Of a DNA stretch of 9,190 nt, positions 1 to 5,921 are shown piece after piece. The stretch covers positions 1-9,190 of the forward strand of contig JAKAHI010000033.1 in the NCBI GenBank assembly GCA_021815065.1. Direction: 5' to 3'. Each line of letters starts with the position of its first letter. Positions within the stretch are counted from its first letter, which is position 1. The notes under the pieces were generated by a model. The model saw only the letters and a program-made list of their open reading frames with translations. It was not told the DNA's origin and searched no databases. The position numbers were made by a program, and so were the translations under genes. This DNA is from a bacterium. GTDB taxonomy: Bacteria > JAMCPX01.

Positions 1-11
1 AAGGAGTGTAA
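1..11 (+). CDS. rplW: Probable last codons of rplW (ribosomal protein L23), partial
   Basis: In one frame the first bases read xAA-GGA-GTG-TAA, that is Gly-Val-stop, preceded by a codon ending in AA that would fit Glu. Many bacterial L23 proteins end in a short Glu-Gly-Val-like tail, and rplW is the normal upstream neighbour of rplB. Other frames also stop nearby (TAG at 13-15), so the assignment rests on gene order and a two-residue match. If correct, the rplB ribosome binding site AAGGAG (1-6) lies inside the end of rplW. Confidence 0.4.
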
Positions 12-17
12 ATAGTA

Positions 18-854
18 ATGGGCATAAGATATTATAAACCTACTTCACCTGCACGTCGTTTCATGCAGGTTCTTAGTTTTGACGAGCTGACCACCCAGCA
101 GCCGGAGAAATCGCTCCTGGCACCTCTCAAGAAGCATGGGGGGAGAAACAATGTGGGGAGGATTACCTCCAGGTTCAGAGGCGGGGGGCATAAGCAGATG
201 TACAGAATAATAGATTTTAAGCGTGATAAGTTCGACGTGCCTGCCCATGTCGCTTCCATAGAGTATGATCCCGTGCGAACGGCATTTATTGCACTTTTGA
301 AATATGCCGATGGAGAAAAACGATATATACTTGCGCCGCAAGAATTGAAAGTAAACGACGTTGTCCTTTCGAGCAGGACAAAAGAGATCGATATTCTGAA
401 AGGCTATGCAATGCCGCTGAAGTTTATGCCCTCGGGCAGCAACATACACAACATAGAATTGAAACCGGGAGAAGGCGGAAAGATTGTGAGAGGAGCAGGT
501 ACCGTTGCACAGTTGATGGCAAAGGAAGGGGATTATGCCCACGTAAAGCTCCCCTCGGGGGAAGTTCGGCTGATAAGGTTGGACTGCATGGCAACCATAG
601 GACAGTTGAGCAATATCGATAACATAAACATATCCATCGGCAAAGCAGGACGCATGCGATGGATGGGGCGTAAACCTCATAACAGGGGCGTGTCCATGAA
701 TCCTGTCGATCATCCGCATGGCGGAGGAGAAGGCAAATCAGGGCAGGGTAACCCGCATCCCGTGTCTCCATCGGGCGTGCCCGCAAAAGGGTTTAAAACG
801 AGAAAACCAAAGTATTCAGACAAATATATCATTAAGGGAAGAAAAGAAAAATAA
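18..854 (+). CDS. rplB: 50S ribosomal protein L2 (uL2)
   Basis: L2 is a primary 23S rRNA binding protein needed for subunit joining and close to the peptidyl transferase centre. The 278-residue product has the family's usual length. Visible landmarks are the N-terminal YKPTSPARR motif (about 6-14), the basic GGRNNVGRIT and FRGGGHKQ stretches (41-60) of the RNA-binding domain, and the C-terminal MNPVDHPHGGGEG signature at 227-239. Asp231, His232 and His234 there correspond to the Asp/His cluster around E. coli His229. The ATG at 18 follows AAGGAG (1-6) by 11 nt. One oddity is Ser252 (codon TCG, 771-773) in the segment PVSPSG, where most L2 proteins I recall have PWG. It is followed by a 13-bp gap and rpsS, the classical S10-operon order. 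Identity is certain; only the effect of Ser252 is open. Confidence 0.98.
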   Translation: MGIRYYKPTSPARRFMQVLSFDELTTQQPEKSLLAPLKKHGGRNNVGRITSRFRGGGHKQMYRIIDFKRDKFDVPAHVASIEYDPVRTAFIALLKYADGEKRYILAPQELKVNDVVLSSRTKEIDILKGYAMPLKFMPSGSNIHNIELKPGEGGKIVRGAGTVAQLMAKEGDYAHVKLPSGEVRLIRLDCMATIGQLSNIDNINISIGKAGRMRWMGRKPHNRGVSMNPVDHPHGGGEGKSGQGNPHPVSPSGVPAKGFKTRKPKYSDKYIIKGRKEK

Positions 855-867
855 TAGAGGAGAATGA

Positions 868-1164
868 ATGGCACGATCATTAAAAAAGGGCCCGTTTATA
901 GAAGAGTCATTATTAAAAAAAATACAGCAGATGACCGAGAAAAAGGAAAAACGTTTGATCAAAACATGGTCCAGACGGTCCGTTATATCTCCGGAAATGG
1001 TCAGTTTTACTATTGCTGTCCACAACGGAAAGAAATTCATACCCGTCTATGTTACGGAAAATATGGTTGGTCACAAGCTCGGTGAGTTTGCACCTACAAG
1101 GACATTCGTCATGCATTCGGGAGACAGAAAAACAGGAAAGACAGAGTCCGAGGGAAAGGAATAG
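868..1164 (+). CDS. rpsS: 30S ribosomal protein S19 (uS19)
   Basis: S19 sits in the head of the small subunit, pairs with S13 and contacts the A-site region. The product is 98 residues, slightly longer than the usual 90-95 because of a charged C-terminal tail. It carries the canonical N-terminus MARSLKKGPF, then IKTWSRRS (31-38) and the signature block VYVTENMVGHKLGEFAPTRTF (60-80). The ATG at 868 follows GAGGAG (857-862) by 5 nt. A competing ATG at 864 is in another frame and encodes nothing recognisable. The gene lies 13 bp after rplB and 7 bp before rplV, the standard order. An A8 run (915-922) encodes Leu-Lys-Lys-Ile without disturbing the frame. Confidence 0.98.
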   Translation: MARSLKKGPFIEESLLKKIQQMTEKKEKRLIKTWSRRSVISPEMVSFTIAVHNGKKFIPVYVTENMVGHKLGEFAPTRTFVMHSGDRKTGKTESEGKE

Positions 1165-1171
1165 TTGAACC

Positions 1172-1504
1172 ATGGAAATAAAGACTTCATTAAGATTTTT
1201 AAGACTTGCACCCAGAAAGGCGAGACTGGTTGCCGATGTAATCAGGGGAAAGGATGTCAATGCCGCACTCGGTCTTTTAAAATTTATAAACAAAGCTGCA
1301 TCCGGTCATATAGCAAAGCTGATACGGTCGGCTGTCGCGAATGCGGAAACTAAGGGAACCGTTGATGTCGATAACCTCTATATTAAATTTATAACGGTCT
1401 CCGGAGGTCCGACGATGAAGCGTTTCAGGTCTGCGCCGATGGGAAGGGCATTAAGAATAAGAAAAAGAATGTGTCACATCGACTTAATTCTCGATGAGAA
1501 ATAA
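1172..1504 (+). CDS. rplV: 50S ribosomal protein L22 (uL22)
   Basis: L22 binds 23S rRNA early in assembly. Its long beta-hairpin lines the peptide exit tunnel, where macrolide resistance changes are known in other bacteria. The 110-residue product has the standard size. It shows the N-terminal APRKARLVADVIRGK block (about 14-28), SAVANAE in the middle, and the tunnel hairpin segment GGPTMKRFRSAPMGRALRIRK, ending in the usual HIDLILDEK-type tail. No deletion or insertion is apparent in the hairpin. The ATG at 1172 is preceded by GGGAAAGGA (1152-1160), which lies inside the end of rpsS about 11 nt upstream, so reinitiation after rpsS may contribute. It ends 12 bp before the rpsC start. Confidence 0.97.
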   Translation: MEIKTSLRFLRLAPRKARLVADVIRGKDVNAALGLLKFINKAASGHIAKLIRSAVANAETKGTVDVDNLYIKFITVSGGPTMKRFRSAPMGRALRIRKRMCHIDLILDEK

Positions 1505-1510
1505 AGGAGA
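1503..1510 (+). promoter_or_regulatory. Ribosome binding site of rpsC (TTG start)
   Basis: AAAGGAGA lies 6-7 nt before the TTG at 1517 and overlaps the rplV stop codon (1502-1504). This strong site, together with the family N-terminus GQKTNPIG directly after the TTG, fixes an unusual TTG start for rpsC. Confidence 0.85.
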
Positions 1511-1516
1511 GTAATT

Positions 1517-2185
1517 TTGGGACAGAAAACAAATCCAATAGGTTTTAGGGTAGGCATAATAAGAAGCTGGAACTCAAGATGGTTTGCGGAAAAAGACTAT
1601 GCCATAGCTTTACACGAGGATTACAAAATAAGGAATTTCCTAAAAAAGAAATTATATCATGCTGCCGTATCGAATATCATCATCGAGCGTGCTATCAATA
1701 AGATAAAGGTTAACATACATAGTGCACGGGTCGGGCTTATTATCGGTAAAAAGGGTGTGGAAATAGAAGCGTTGAAAGCAGAGCTTACCAAGATGCTGTC
1801 GGGAAGGGAAGTAACGATTAATATTTTCGAGATTAGAAAACCGGAACTTGATTCACAGCTTGTTGCAGAGAATATAGCCCTTCAGTTAATAAGAAGGATC
1901 TCGTACAGGAGGGCCATGAAGAAGGCCATCAGTTCGGCACTTAAATTCGGCGCCAAAGGTATCAAAGTGATGATAGCGGGCAGGCTTGCCGGTGCAGAAA
2001 TTGCAAGGACTGAGTGGTACAGGGAAGGCAGAGTGCCTCTTCAGACTTTAAGAGCAGACATTGATTATGGTTTTGCGGAGGCCTTTACGACGTATGGCGT
2101 TATAGGCGTCAAGGTATGGATTTTTAAGGGCGAAGTTCTTGACAAACCGGAAGAGCAGCAAACGCAGAGCAGTGTAGTCGCTTAA
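1517..2185 (+). CDS. rpsC: 30S ribosomal protein S3 (uS3), TTG start
   Basis: S3 lies at the mRNA entry tunnel of the 30S head and takes part in mRNA unwinding with S4 and S5. The 222-residue product starts with the near-invariant MGQKTNPIGFRVG, read from a TTG codon behind a strong Shine-Dalgarno. The type-2 KH domain follows, with its GKKG loop at 77-80 within GLIIGKKGVEIEAL. The C-terminal S3 domain contains SYRRAMKKAI, GRLAGAEIARTEWYREGRVPLQTLRADIDYG split over 156-186, and GVKVWIFKGE. The last 10 or so residues (EEQQTQSSVVA) are a variable tail. It is flanked by rplV and rplP as in nearly all bacteria, with a 20-bp gap downstream, the largest in the window. Confidence 0.98.
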   Translation: MGQKTNPIGFRVGIIRSWNSRWFAEKDYAIALHEDYKIRNFLKKKLYHAAVSNIIIERAINKIKVNIHSARVGLIIGKKGVEIEALKAELTKMLSGREVTINIFEIRKPELDSQLVAENIALQLIRRISYRRAMKKAISSALKFGAKGIKVMIAGRLAGAEIARTEWYREGRVPLQTLRADIDYGFAEAFTTYGVIGVKVWIFKGEVLDKPEEQQTQSSVVA

Positions 2186-2205
2186 TGAAACAGGAGCAAT
2201 GATAT

Positions 2206-2622
2206 ATGTTAATGCCGAGTAAAGTTAAATATAGAAAGCAGCAAAGGGGAAGAATGAAGGGGCTGGCAAAAGGCGGCAGCACCCTGGCATTCGGCGACAT
2301 TGGTTTGCAGGCGCTGGGAAGGGGTTATATGACGTCAAAGCAAATCGAGGCTGCAAGAATAGCAATAGCACGATTTATCAAAAAGACCGGCAGGGTATGG
2401 ATAAGAGTTTTTCCCGACAAACCATACACGAAAAAACCTGCGGAAACCAGAATGGGAAAAGGAAAAGGCGATCCCATTGAATGGATAACCATTGTTAAGC
2501 CTGGAAGGGTGCTCTATGAGATGGAAGGTATGGAACGGGAAGTTGCGTATAAAGCGCTTACCAGTGCAAGTTACAAACTGCCATTCGCAACAAGAATAAT
2601 AGAAAGAGAGACGGTGAAATGA
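2206..2622 (+). CDS. rplP: 50S ribosomal protein L16 (uL16)
   Basis: L16 binds 23S rRNA next to the A-site tRNA elbow and is a late assembly protein. The 138-residue product has standard length. It has the N-terminal KYRKQQRGRMKG motif (8-19), FGDIGLQAL (29-37), the helix EAARIAIARFIK (48-59), and the loop RMGKGKGDP with Arg82, equivalent to the arginine hydroxylated in E. coli L16. PGRVLYEMEG follows. The ATG at 2206 gives the family-like start MLMP and lies 9 nt after CAGGAG (2191-2196). A second ATG at 2212 would be too far from that site. The stop overlaps the start of rpmC (ATGA, 2619-2622), which suggests translational coupling. Confidence 0.97.
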   Translation: MLMPSKVKYRKQQRGRMKGLAKGGSTLAFGDIGLQALGRGYMTSKQIEAARIAIARFIKKTGRVWIRVFPDKPYTKKPAETRMGKGKGDPIEWITIVKPGRVLYEMEGMEREVAYKALTSASYKLPFATRIIERETVK

Positions 2623-2822
2623 AGCCTTCAGAGATAAGAAGTCTATCCGTAGACGAAATAAAAGAAAAAATAAATACGATGAGAAGAGAATTGTTTAACC
2701 TGAAACTAAAAGTTAGTACAGCCCAGCTTGCTGACTTCAGGAGCTTTCGGATGATGAAGAAAGATTTGGCGAAACATTTAACCATACTGACGGAAAAGGA
2801 GAGGGGGATACATGCAAAATAA
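2619..2822 (+). CDS. rpmC: 50S ribosomal protein L29 (uL29)
   Basis: L29 is a small two-helix protein at the tunnel exit, next to L23, near where signal recognition particle and trigger factor dock. The 67-residue product shows the family pattern: N-terminal KPSEIRSLSVDEI, the central RRELFNLKLKVSTAQL helix turn (22-37), and a second basic helix with FRSFRMMKKDLAK. The ATG overlaps the rplP stop in ATGA with only a weak purine-rich site (AGAGAG, 2605-2610), so coupled translation from rplP is likely. Its 3' end overlaps rpsQ by 11 bp and contains the rpsQ ribosome binding site. Confidence 0.95.
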   Translation: MKPSEIRSLSVDEIKEKINTMRRELFNLKLKVSTAQLADFRSFRMMKKDLAKHLTILTEKERGIHAK

Positions 2823-3102
2823 CGATAAACGGAAGCCCTTTTCCATGATAGGTTTTGTGGTTAGCGACAGAATGAACAAAACAAGGGTAGTCGTTGTAGA
2901 AAAGACGCTGAAACATACCAGGTACGACAAGCCGGTAAAGAAAAAAATCAGGTACAAAGCACATGACGAGCAGAACCAGTCACACACCGGTGATAAGGTG
3001 GAGATTGTCATAGCAAGGCCGGTGAGCAGGGAAAAGAGATGGAGAATATCAGCGATCATCGAGAAATCAAAAACGAACCTTGATAAAGGGGAGGCTGCAT
3101 GA
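2812..3102 (+). CDS. rpsQ: 30S ribosomal protein S17 (uS17)
   Basis: S17 is an OB-fold protein that binds 16S rRNA early in 30S assembly. The 96-residue product is slightly longer than the usual 80-90 because of an N-terminal stretch (QNNDKRKPFS) and a short C-terminal tail. The core shows GFVVSDRMNKTRVVVVE (14-30), the hairpin segment YDKPVKKKIRYKAHDE, and the signature GDKVEIVIARPVSREKRWRI. The ATG at 2812 follows AAGGAG (2796-2801) by 10 nt, inside the end of rpmC. In E. coli this gene ends the S10 operon. Here its stop overlaps the rplN start in ATGA (3099-3102), so the two classical operons read as one unit. Confidence 0.96.
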   Translation: MQNNDKRKPFSMIGFVVSDRMNKTRVVVVEKTLKHTRYDKPVKKKIRYKAHDEQNQSHTGDKVEIVIARPVSREKRWRISAIIEKSKTNLDKGEAA

Positions 3103-3467
3103 TCCAGGAGAGTACAAGACTTAATGTGGCCGATAATACGGGGGCTAAAGTTGTTGCCTGTATTAAGGTTCTGGGAGGAACACGGCGCCGGTATGCGACG
3201 ATTGGCGACGTAATAGTCGTATCGGTAAAAGAAGCCACGCCCACCGCAAAGGTTAAAAAGGGTGAAGTGGTCAAGGCTGTAATCGTAAGAACAAAAAAAG
3301 AAGTGAGAAGGAATGACGGGAGCTATATACGTTTTGATGCTAATTCAGTTGTCTTGCTGAACCCCCAGCTTGAGCCTATAGGAACGAGAATATTCGGTCC
3401 TGTTGCACGGGAACTGAGAGCAAAGAAATTTATGAAGATTATATCACTGGCACCGGAAGTACTGTGA
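3099..3467 (+). CDS. rplN: 50S ribosomal protein L14 (uL14)
   Basis: L14 binds 23S rRNA and forms intersubunit bridges with 16S rRNA; it is also the docking point of the silencing factor RsfS in bacteria. The 122-residue product has exactly the usual length. It has the N-terminal MIQESTRLNVADNTGAK (1-17), the GGTRRRYATIGDVI block, KKGEVVKAVIVRTKKEVRR, and the C-terminal signature GTRIFGPVARELRAKKFMKI. The start is the ATG of an ATGA overlap with rpsQ, behind a strong AAAGGGGAGG (3085-3094) within rpsQ. The rplX ribosome binding site overlaps its stop codon. Confidence 0.98.
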   Translation: MIQESTRLNVADNTGAKVVACIKVLGGTRRRYATIGDVIVVSVKEATPTAKVKKGEVVKAVIVRTKKEVRRNDGSYIRFDANSVVLLNPQLEPIGTRIFGPVARELRAKKFMKIISLAPEVL

Positions 3468-3470
3468 GGA
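3465..3470 (+). promoter_or_regulatory. Ribosome binding site that decides the rplX start
   Basis: TGAGGA, beginning at the rplN stop codon, ends 5 nt before the ATG at 3476. The longer reading frame would begin with GTG at 3464, upstream of and overlapping this site, which makes that start implausible. Confidence 0.75.
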
Positions 3471-3475
3471 CGGAT

Positions 3476-3793
3476 ATGAAATTATACATTAAGAAAGGCG
3501 ATACGGTAAAGGTAATTACCGGAAACGACCGTGGTAAAACCGGAAAAGTTATCGGGGTTGATACCGCGAATGGTAAGGTGATCGTTGAAAAGGTACACGT
3601 TGTCAAAAAACATACCAAACCTTCGAACACGAACCCGACAGGCGGCGTGATAGAAAAGACGCTCCCCGTTTCCGTGTCGAATGTGCTTTTGTTTTGCAAG
3701 AACTGCAACAAAGCCGTACGGCCGGGATTCAGGTTTATGGAGGATGGAAGCAAGGTCAGATACTGCAGAAAATGCAATGAGGTTATCGAATAA
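3476..3793 (+). CDS. rplX: 50S ribosomal protein L24 (uL24), four-cysteine type
   Basis: L24 is an assembly-initiator protein of the 50S subunit near the tunnel exit. From the ATG at 3476 the product is 105 residues and starts MKLYIKKGD, the family N-terminus; a GTG start at 3464 would add four unconserved residues and is rejected. The KOW domain is clear: GDTVKVITGNDRGKTGKV (8-24), then VVKKHTKPSNTNPTGG (42-57). The C-terminal hairpin has Cys74, Cys77, Cys97 and Cys100 as two CxxC pairs around GFRFMEDG, which looks like a zinc ribbon. Many L24 proteins lack these cysteines, while some lineages keep them. The stop overlaps the rplE ATG by one base (TAATG). Confidence 0.96.
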   Translation: MKLYIKKGDTVKVITGNDRGKTGKVIGVDTANGKVIVEKVHVVKKHTKPSNTNPTGGVIEKTLPVSVSNVLLFCKNCNKAVRPGFRFMEDGSKVRYCRKCNEVIE

Positions 3794-4332
3794 TGGCCAG
3801 ACTAAAAGAACTTTATAAAAAAACGATAGTAAAAAAGTTGATGAAAGAATTTGGGTACAAAAACCAGTATCAGGTTCCCCAGCTTATAAAAGTTGTTATT
3901 AATATGGGTCTTGGGGCGGCGAAAGAGAACCCCAAGCTTATCGATTCGGCGGTTATTGAGCTGGGACAGATAACGGGTCAGAAACCGGTTATAAAAAAGG
4001 CAAAAAAATCTATTTCAACATTCAAACTGAGGGAGGGAGTTCCCATCGGCGTGATGGTAACATTGAGAAGCAACATCATGTACGAGTTTGTCGACAGGCT
4101 TGTGAACATTGCTCTTCCAAGGGTGAGAGATTTTAAAGGCATATCATCGAAAGGATTCGATGGAAGAGGCAACTACACGATGGGCTTGACCGAGCAGATA
4201 GTATTTCCGGAAATAAGCTATGATAAGATTGATAAGATAAAAGGAATGAATATAACGTTTGTTACCACAGCTAAGACGGACAAGGAAGCAAGAACGATGT
4301 TAGAGTGGCTTGGGCTGCCGTTTAATAAGTAA
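3793..4332 (+). CDS. rplE: 50S ribosomal protein L5 (uL5)
   Basis: L5 binds 5S rRNA and places it in the central protuberance; it also contacts P-site tRNA and S13. The product is 179 residues, the standard length. Landmarks are the N-terminal MARLKELYKK, QVPQLIKVVINMGLGAA (27-43), the segment ITGQKPVIKKAKKSIS, and the canonical RDFKGISSKGFDGRGNYTMG with EQIVFPEI. The C-terminus GMNITFVTTAKTDKEARTML...GLPF is typical. The ATG overlaps the rplX stop by one base. GAGGT (3779-3783) lies 9 nt upstream, so stop-start reinitiation plus a modest binding site probably drive it. In E. coli the S8 repressor site lies around this junction; I could not recognise one here. Confidence 0.98.
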   Translation: MARLKELYKKTIVKKLMKEFGYKNQYQVPQLIKVVINMGLGAAKENPKLIDSAVIELGQITGQKPVIKKAKKSISTFKLREGVPIGVMVTLRSNIMYEFVDRLVNIALPRVRDFKGISSKGFDGRGNYTMGLTEQIVFPEISYDKIDKIKGMNITFVTTAKTDKEARTMLEWLGLPFNK

Positions 4333-4334
4333 TT

Positions 4335-4340
4335 GGAGGA
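4335..4340 (+). promoter_or_regulatory. Ribosome binding site of rpsZ (GTG start)
   Basis: GGAGGA lies 6 nt before the GTG at 4347, in the 14-bp gap after rplE. It supports GTG as the start, and the family N-terminus AKKS follows at once. Confidence 0.8.
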
Positions 4341-4346
4341 AAACAC

Positions 4347-4532
4347 GTGGCAAAGAAATCCTTAATTGTAAAAACGAGTAAACCGAAAAAATTTAAAGTC
4401 AGGGCATATAACAGGTGTCCGATATGCGGCAGATCGAGAGGATATATGGGAAAGTTTAATATGTGCAGGATATGTTTCAGAAAACTGGCATTACGGGGGG
4501 ATATTCCCGGTGTCATAAAAGCGAGCTGGTAG
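4347..4532 (+). CDS. rpsZ: 30S ribosomal protein S14, short zinc-binding type
   Basis: S14 is a head protein of the 30S subunit, assembled late with S3 and S10. At 61 residues this is the short, zinc-binding form (often named rpsZ or rpsN type Z), not the form of about 100 residues. Two CxxC pairs, Cys24/Cys27 and Cys40/Cys43, flank the conserved GRSRGYMGKFNMCRICFRK segment. The end GDIPGVIKASW matches the family consensus. It starts at a GTG behind a good Shine-Dalgarno. Its place between rplE and rpsH is the normal one for S14. All four zinc ligands are present, so the protein should be zinc dependent. No second S14 copy is in the window. Confidence 0.97.
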   Translation: MAKKSLIVKTSKPKKFKVRAYNRCPICGRSRGYMGKFNMCRICFRKLALRGDIPGVIKASW

Positions 4533-4539
4533 GAAAATT

Positions 4540-4938
4540 ATGAATACAACAGATCCAATTTCAGATTTATTGGTTGCCATCAAGAATGCACTGATGAGAA
4601 AAAAGATAGAGGTCCTGGTACCGTTTTCAAACATGAACAGCGATATCCTGAGAGTATTGAAAGAGGAGAGATTTATTGCTGATTACGATCGGATCACCGA
4701 GGATGGTAAGGCAAAGATTACCATCACGCTGCTGTATAGAAAAGACGGCAAACCGTATATCCACGACATAAAGAGGATAAGCAAACCCAGTTTGAGAAGA
4801 TACAGCGGATATAGAAAAATTAGTAAGGAAAAAAACGATTACGGTATTACCATAGTGTCGACCCCTCAAGGTGTTATGTCGAATAAGGCTGCAAGGAATG
4901 CGAAGATCGGCGGCGAAATGTTGTGTGTAATATGGTGA
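4540..4938 (+). CDS. rpsH: 30S ribosomal protein S8 (uS8)
   Basis: S8 binds the central domain of 16S rRNA and, in E. coli, represses the spc operon by binding its mRNA. The 132-residue product has normal length. The N-terminus TDPISDLLVAIKNALMRKK (4-22) and the C-terminus AARNAKIGGEMLCVIW are typical. The RNA-binding loop usually written STSxG reads Ser107-Thr108-Pro109-Gln-Gly here (Pro codon CCT, 4864-4866), and the preceding LNGLGI-like stretch is KNDYGI. These are departures from the common consensus, in a part of the protein that contacts rRNA. The ATG at 4540 follows TAGGA (4530-4534), which overlaps the rpsZ stop, by 5 nt. Confidence 0.97.
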   Translation: MNTTDPISDLLVAIKNALMRKKIEVLVPFSNMNSDILRVLKEERFIADYDRITEDGKAKITITLLYRKDGKPYIHDIKRISKPSLRRYSGYRKISKEKNDYGITIVSTPQGVMSNKAARNAKIGGEMLCVIW

Positions 4939-4947
4939 GGAGGCAGA

Positions 4948-5523
4948 ATGTCTAAGTTAGCAAGAAAACCTATAAAGATTCCACCGAAAGTAGCAGTTAA
5001 GTCGGAGTCGAATGTACTGAAAATACAGGGACCGAAGGGTACACTGGAGAAGGCCATACCGCAGGGAATAGATGTTGTTATTTCCTCAGACAGTGTAAAA
5101 GTAACAAGAAAAAATGATGAGAAGACCGTCAGAATGCTCCATGGTATGTATACGTCTCTTATTATCAATATGCTGCAAGGGGTGACCGAGGGATTCAAAA
5201 AGGAACTGGAACTGGTCGGTGTAGGATACAAAGCCGATATTAAAGATAAATCTCTTGTTTTTAATATAGGTTTTACAAAACCGGTCATCATGCTCCTTCC
5301 CTCCGATATAAATGCAAAAATAGAAGAAAAACAAACGAAGCTTATTCTGACCGGTATCGATAAGGATAAAGTCGGACTCTATGCTGCAAAGATACGGGCA
5401 ATAAAGCCCCCGGATGCTTACAAAGGGAAAGGCATTAAATTTATCGGTGAGGTGTTGAAACTGAAGCCCGGAAAATCTGCTGCCGGTTCTACGGGAGGCG
5501 CTGCAGCAGGCGGTGGCAAGTAA
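4948..5523 (+). CDS. rplF: 50S ribosomal protein L6 (uL6) with Gly/Ala-rich tail
   Basis: L6 lies near the factor-binding site of the 50S subunit and contacts the sarcin-ricin loop region. The product is 191 residues against a usual 175-180. Landmarks are the N-terminal MSKLARKPIKIP, the repeat-domain segment VKIQGPKGTLE-like (about 24-34), the central HGMYTSLIINMLQGVTEGFKKELELVGVGY (64-93), and the C-terminal PDAYKGKGIKFIGE signature before the tail. The extra length comes from the last 15 or so residues, made almost only of Gly, Ala and Ser ending in Lys, encoded at about 5476-5520. The ATG follows GAGGAGG (4937-4943), which overlaps the rpsH stop, by 4 nt. It is followed by rplR after 17 bp. 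Confidence 0.97.
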   Translation: MSKLARKPIKIPPKVAVKSESNVLKIQGPKGTLEKAIPQGIDVVISSDSVKVTRKNDEKTVRMLHGMYTSLIINMLQGVTEGFKKELELVGVGYKADIKDKSLVFNIGFTKPVIMLLPSDINAKIEEKQTKLILTGIDKDKVGLYAAKIRAIKPPDAYKGKGIKFIGEVLKLKPGKSAAGSTGGAAAGGGK

Positions 5524-5540
5524 AATAAAAAAGGAATTTT

Positions 5541-5909
5541 ATGATAAAAACAATAGGTAAAAACAAAAACAGAATTTTCAGGAAACAACGATTAAAGGGC
5601 AAAGTGAGCGGGACGGAATCAAAGCCCAGGCTTATAATGTTCAAAAGCCTCAAGAACTTATACGTGCAGTTAATAGACGATGAGAAGCAAAATACAATCT
5701 TATCGTTATCTACGTTAAACAAAGAGTATTTCGGTAAATTAAAGAGTAAAAAGAATAAAGATGCGGCCAAGAAAATCGGCGAAATAATAGCGGAGAAGTC
5801 CATCGAGAAGGGTATTAAGAATGTTGTTTTCGACAGGAATGGTTATAAATATCACGGCAAAATAAAACTTTTTGCAGATTCAGCGCGCAATAAGGGTCTT
5901 ATATTTTAA
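5541..5909 (+). CDS. rplR: 50S ribosomal protein L18 (uL18)
   Basis: L18 binds 5S rRNA together with L5 and helps attach it to the 50S subunit. The 122-residue product has the usual length. It shows a basic N-terminus (KNKNRIFRKQRLKGKVSG), then KPRLIMFKSLKNLYVQLIDD (28-47), the conserved helix around KKIGEIIAEKSIEKGI, and the signature FDRNGYKYHGKIKLFADSAR near the C-terminus. The ATG at 5541 follows AAGGA (5531-5535) by 5 nt. It sits between rplF and rpsE, as expected. Its stop codon forms the first bases of the very strong rpsE ribosome binding site. Confidence 0.97.
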   Translation: MIKTIGKNKNRIFRKQRLKGKVSGTESKPRLIMFKSLKNLYVQLIDDEKQNTILSLSTLNKEYFGKLKSKKNKDAAKKIGEIIAEKSIEKGIKNVVFDRNGYKYHGKIKLFADSARNKGLIF

Positions 5910-5916
5910 GGAGGTG
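5907..5916 (+). promoter_or_regulatory. Near-perfect ribosome binding site that decides the rpsE start
   Basis: TAAGGAGGTG matches ten consecutive positions of the standard bacterial anti-Shine-Dalgarno complement and includes the rplR stop codon. It ends 5 nt before the TTG at 5922 (7 nt from the GG core). A GTG at 5916 overlaps the site itself and cannot be initiated from it, so the TTG is preferred. Confidence 0.85.
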
Positions 5917-5921
5917 TGAGC

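Noticed and set aside
45..719. Long minus-strand open frame (about 224 codons) opposite rplB
   Set aside because: It lies wholly antisense to a certain L2 gene, has no recognisable domain and is rich in Cys, His and Ser as expected of a shadow frame. The codon bias of rplB explains its openness.
915..922. A8 run in rpsS as a possible slippage or frameshift site
   Set aside because: The frame continues correctly as S19 on both sides, and no useful product would arise from a shift.
864..1085. Alternative-frame ORF starting 4 bp before the rpsS start
   Set aside because: It shares the rpsS ribosome binding site but encodes no known motif, whereas the rpsS frame gives canonical S19.
3183..3190. 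8-bp palindrome CGGCGCCG in rplN
   Set aside because: It encodes conserved Thr-Arg-Arg residues of L14 and has no partner repeat; probably coincidental.
3464..3475. Upstream GTG start for rplX
   Set aside because: It overlaps the rplN stop and the ribosome binding site and adds four residues not found in the family; the ATG at 3476 gives the canonical N-terminus.
3765..3780. Short TGCA...TGCA inverted repeat before rplE as a possible S8 repressor site
   Set aside because: The stem is only 4 bp and lacks recognisable similarity to the S8-binding internal loop. It is within chance expectation in coding sequence.
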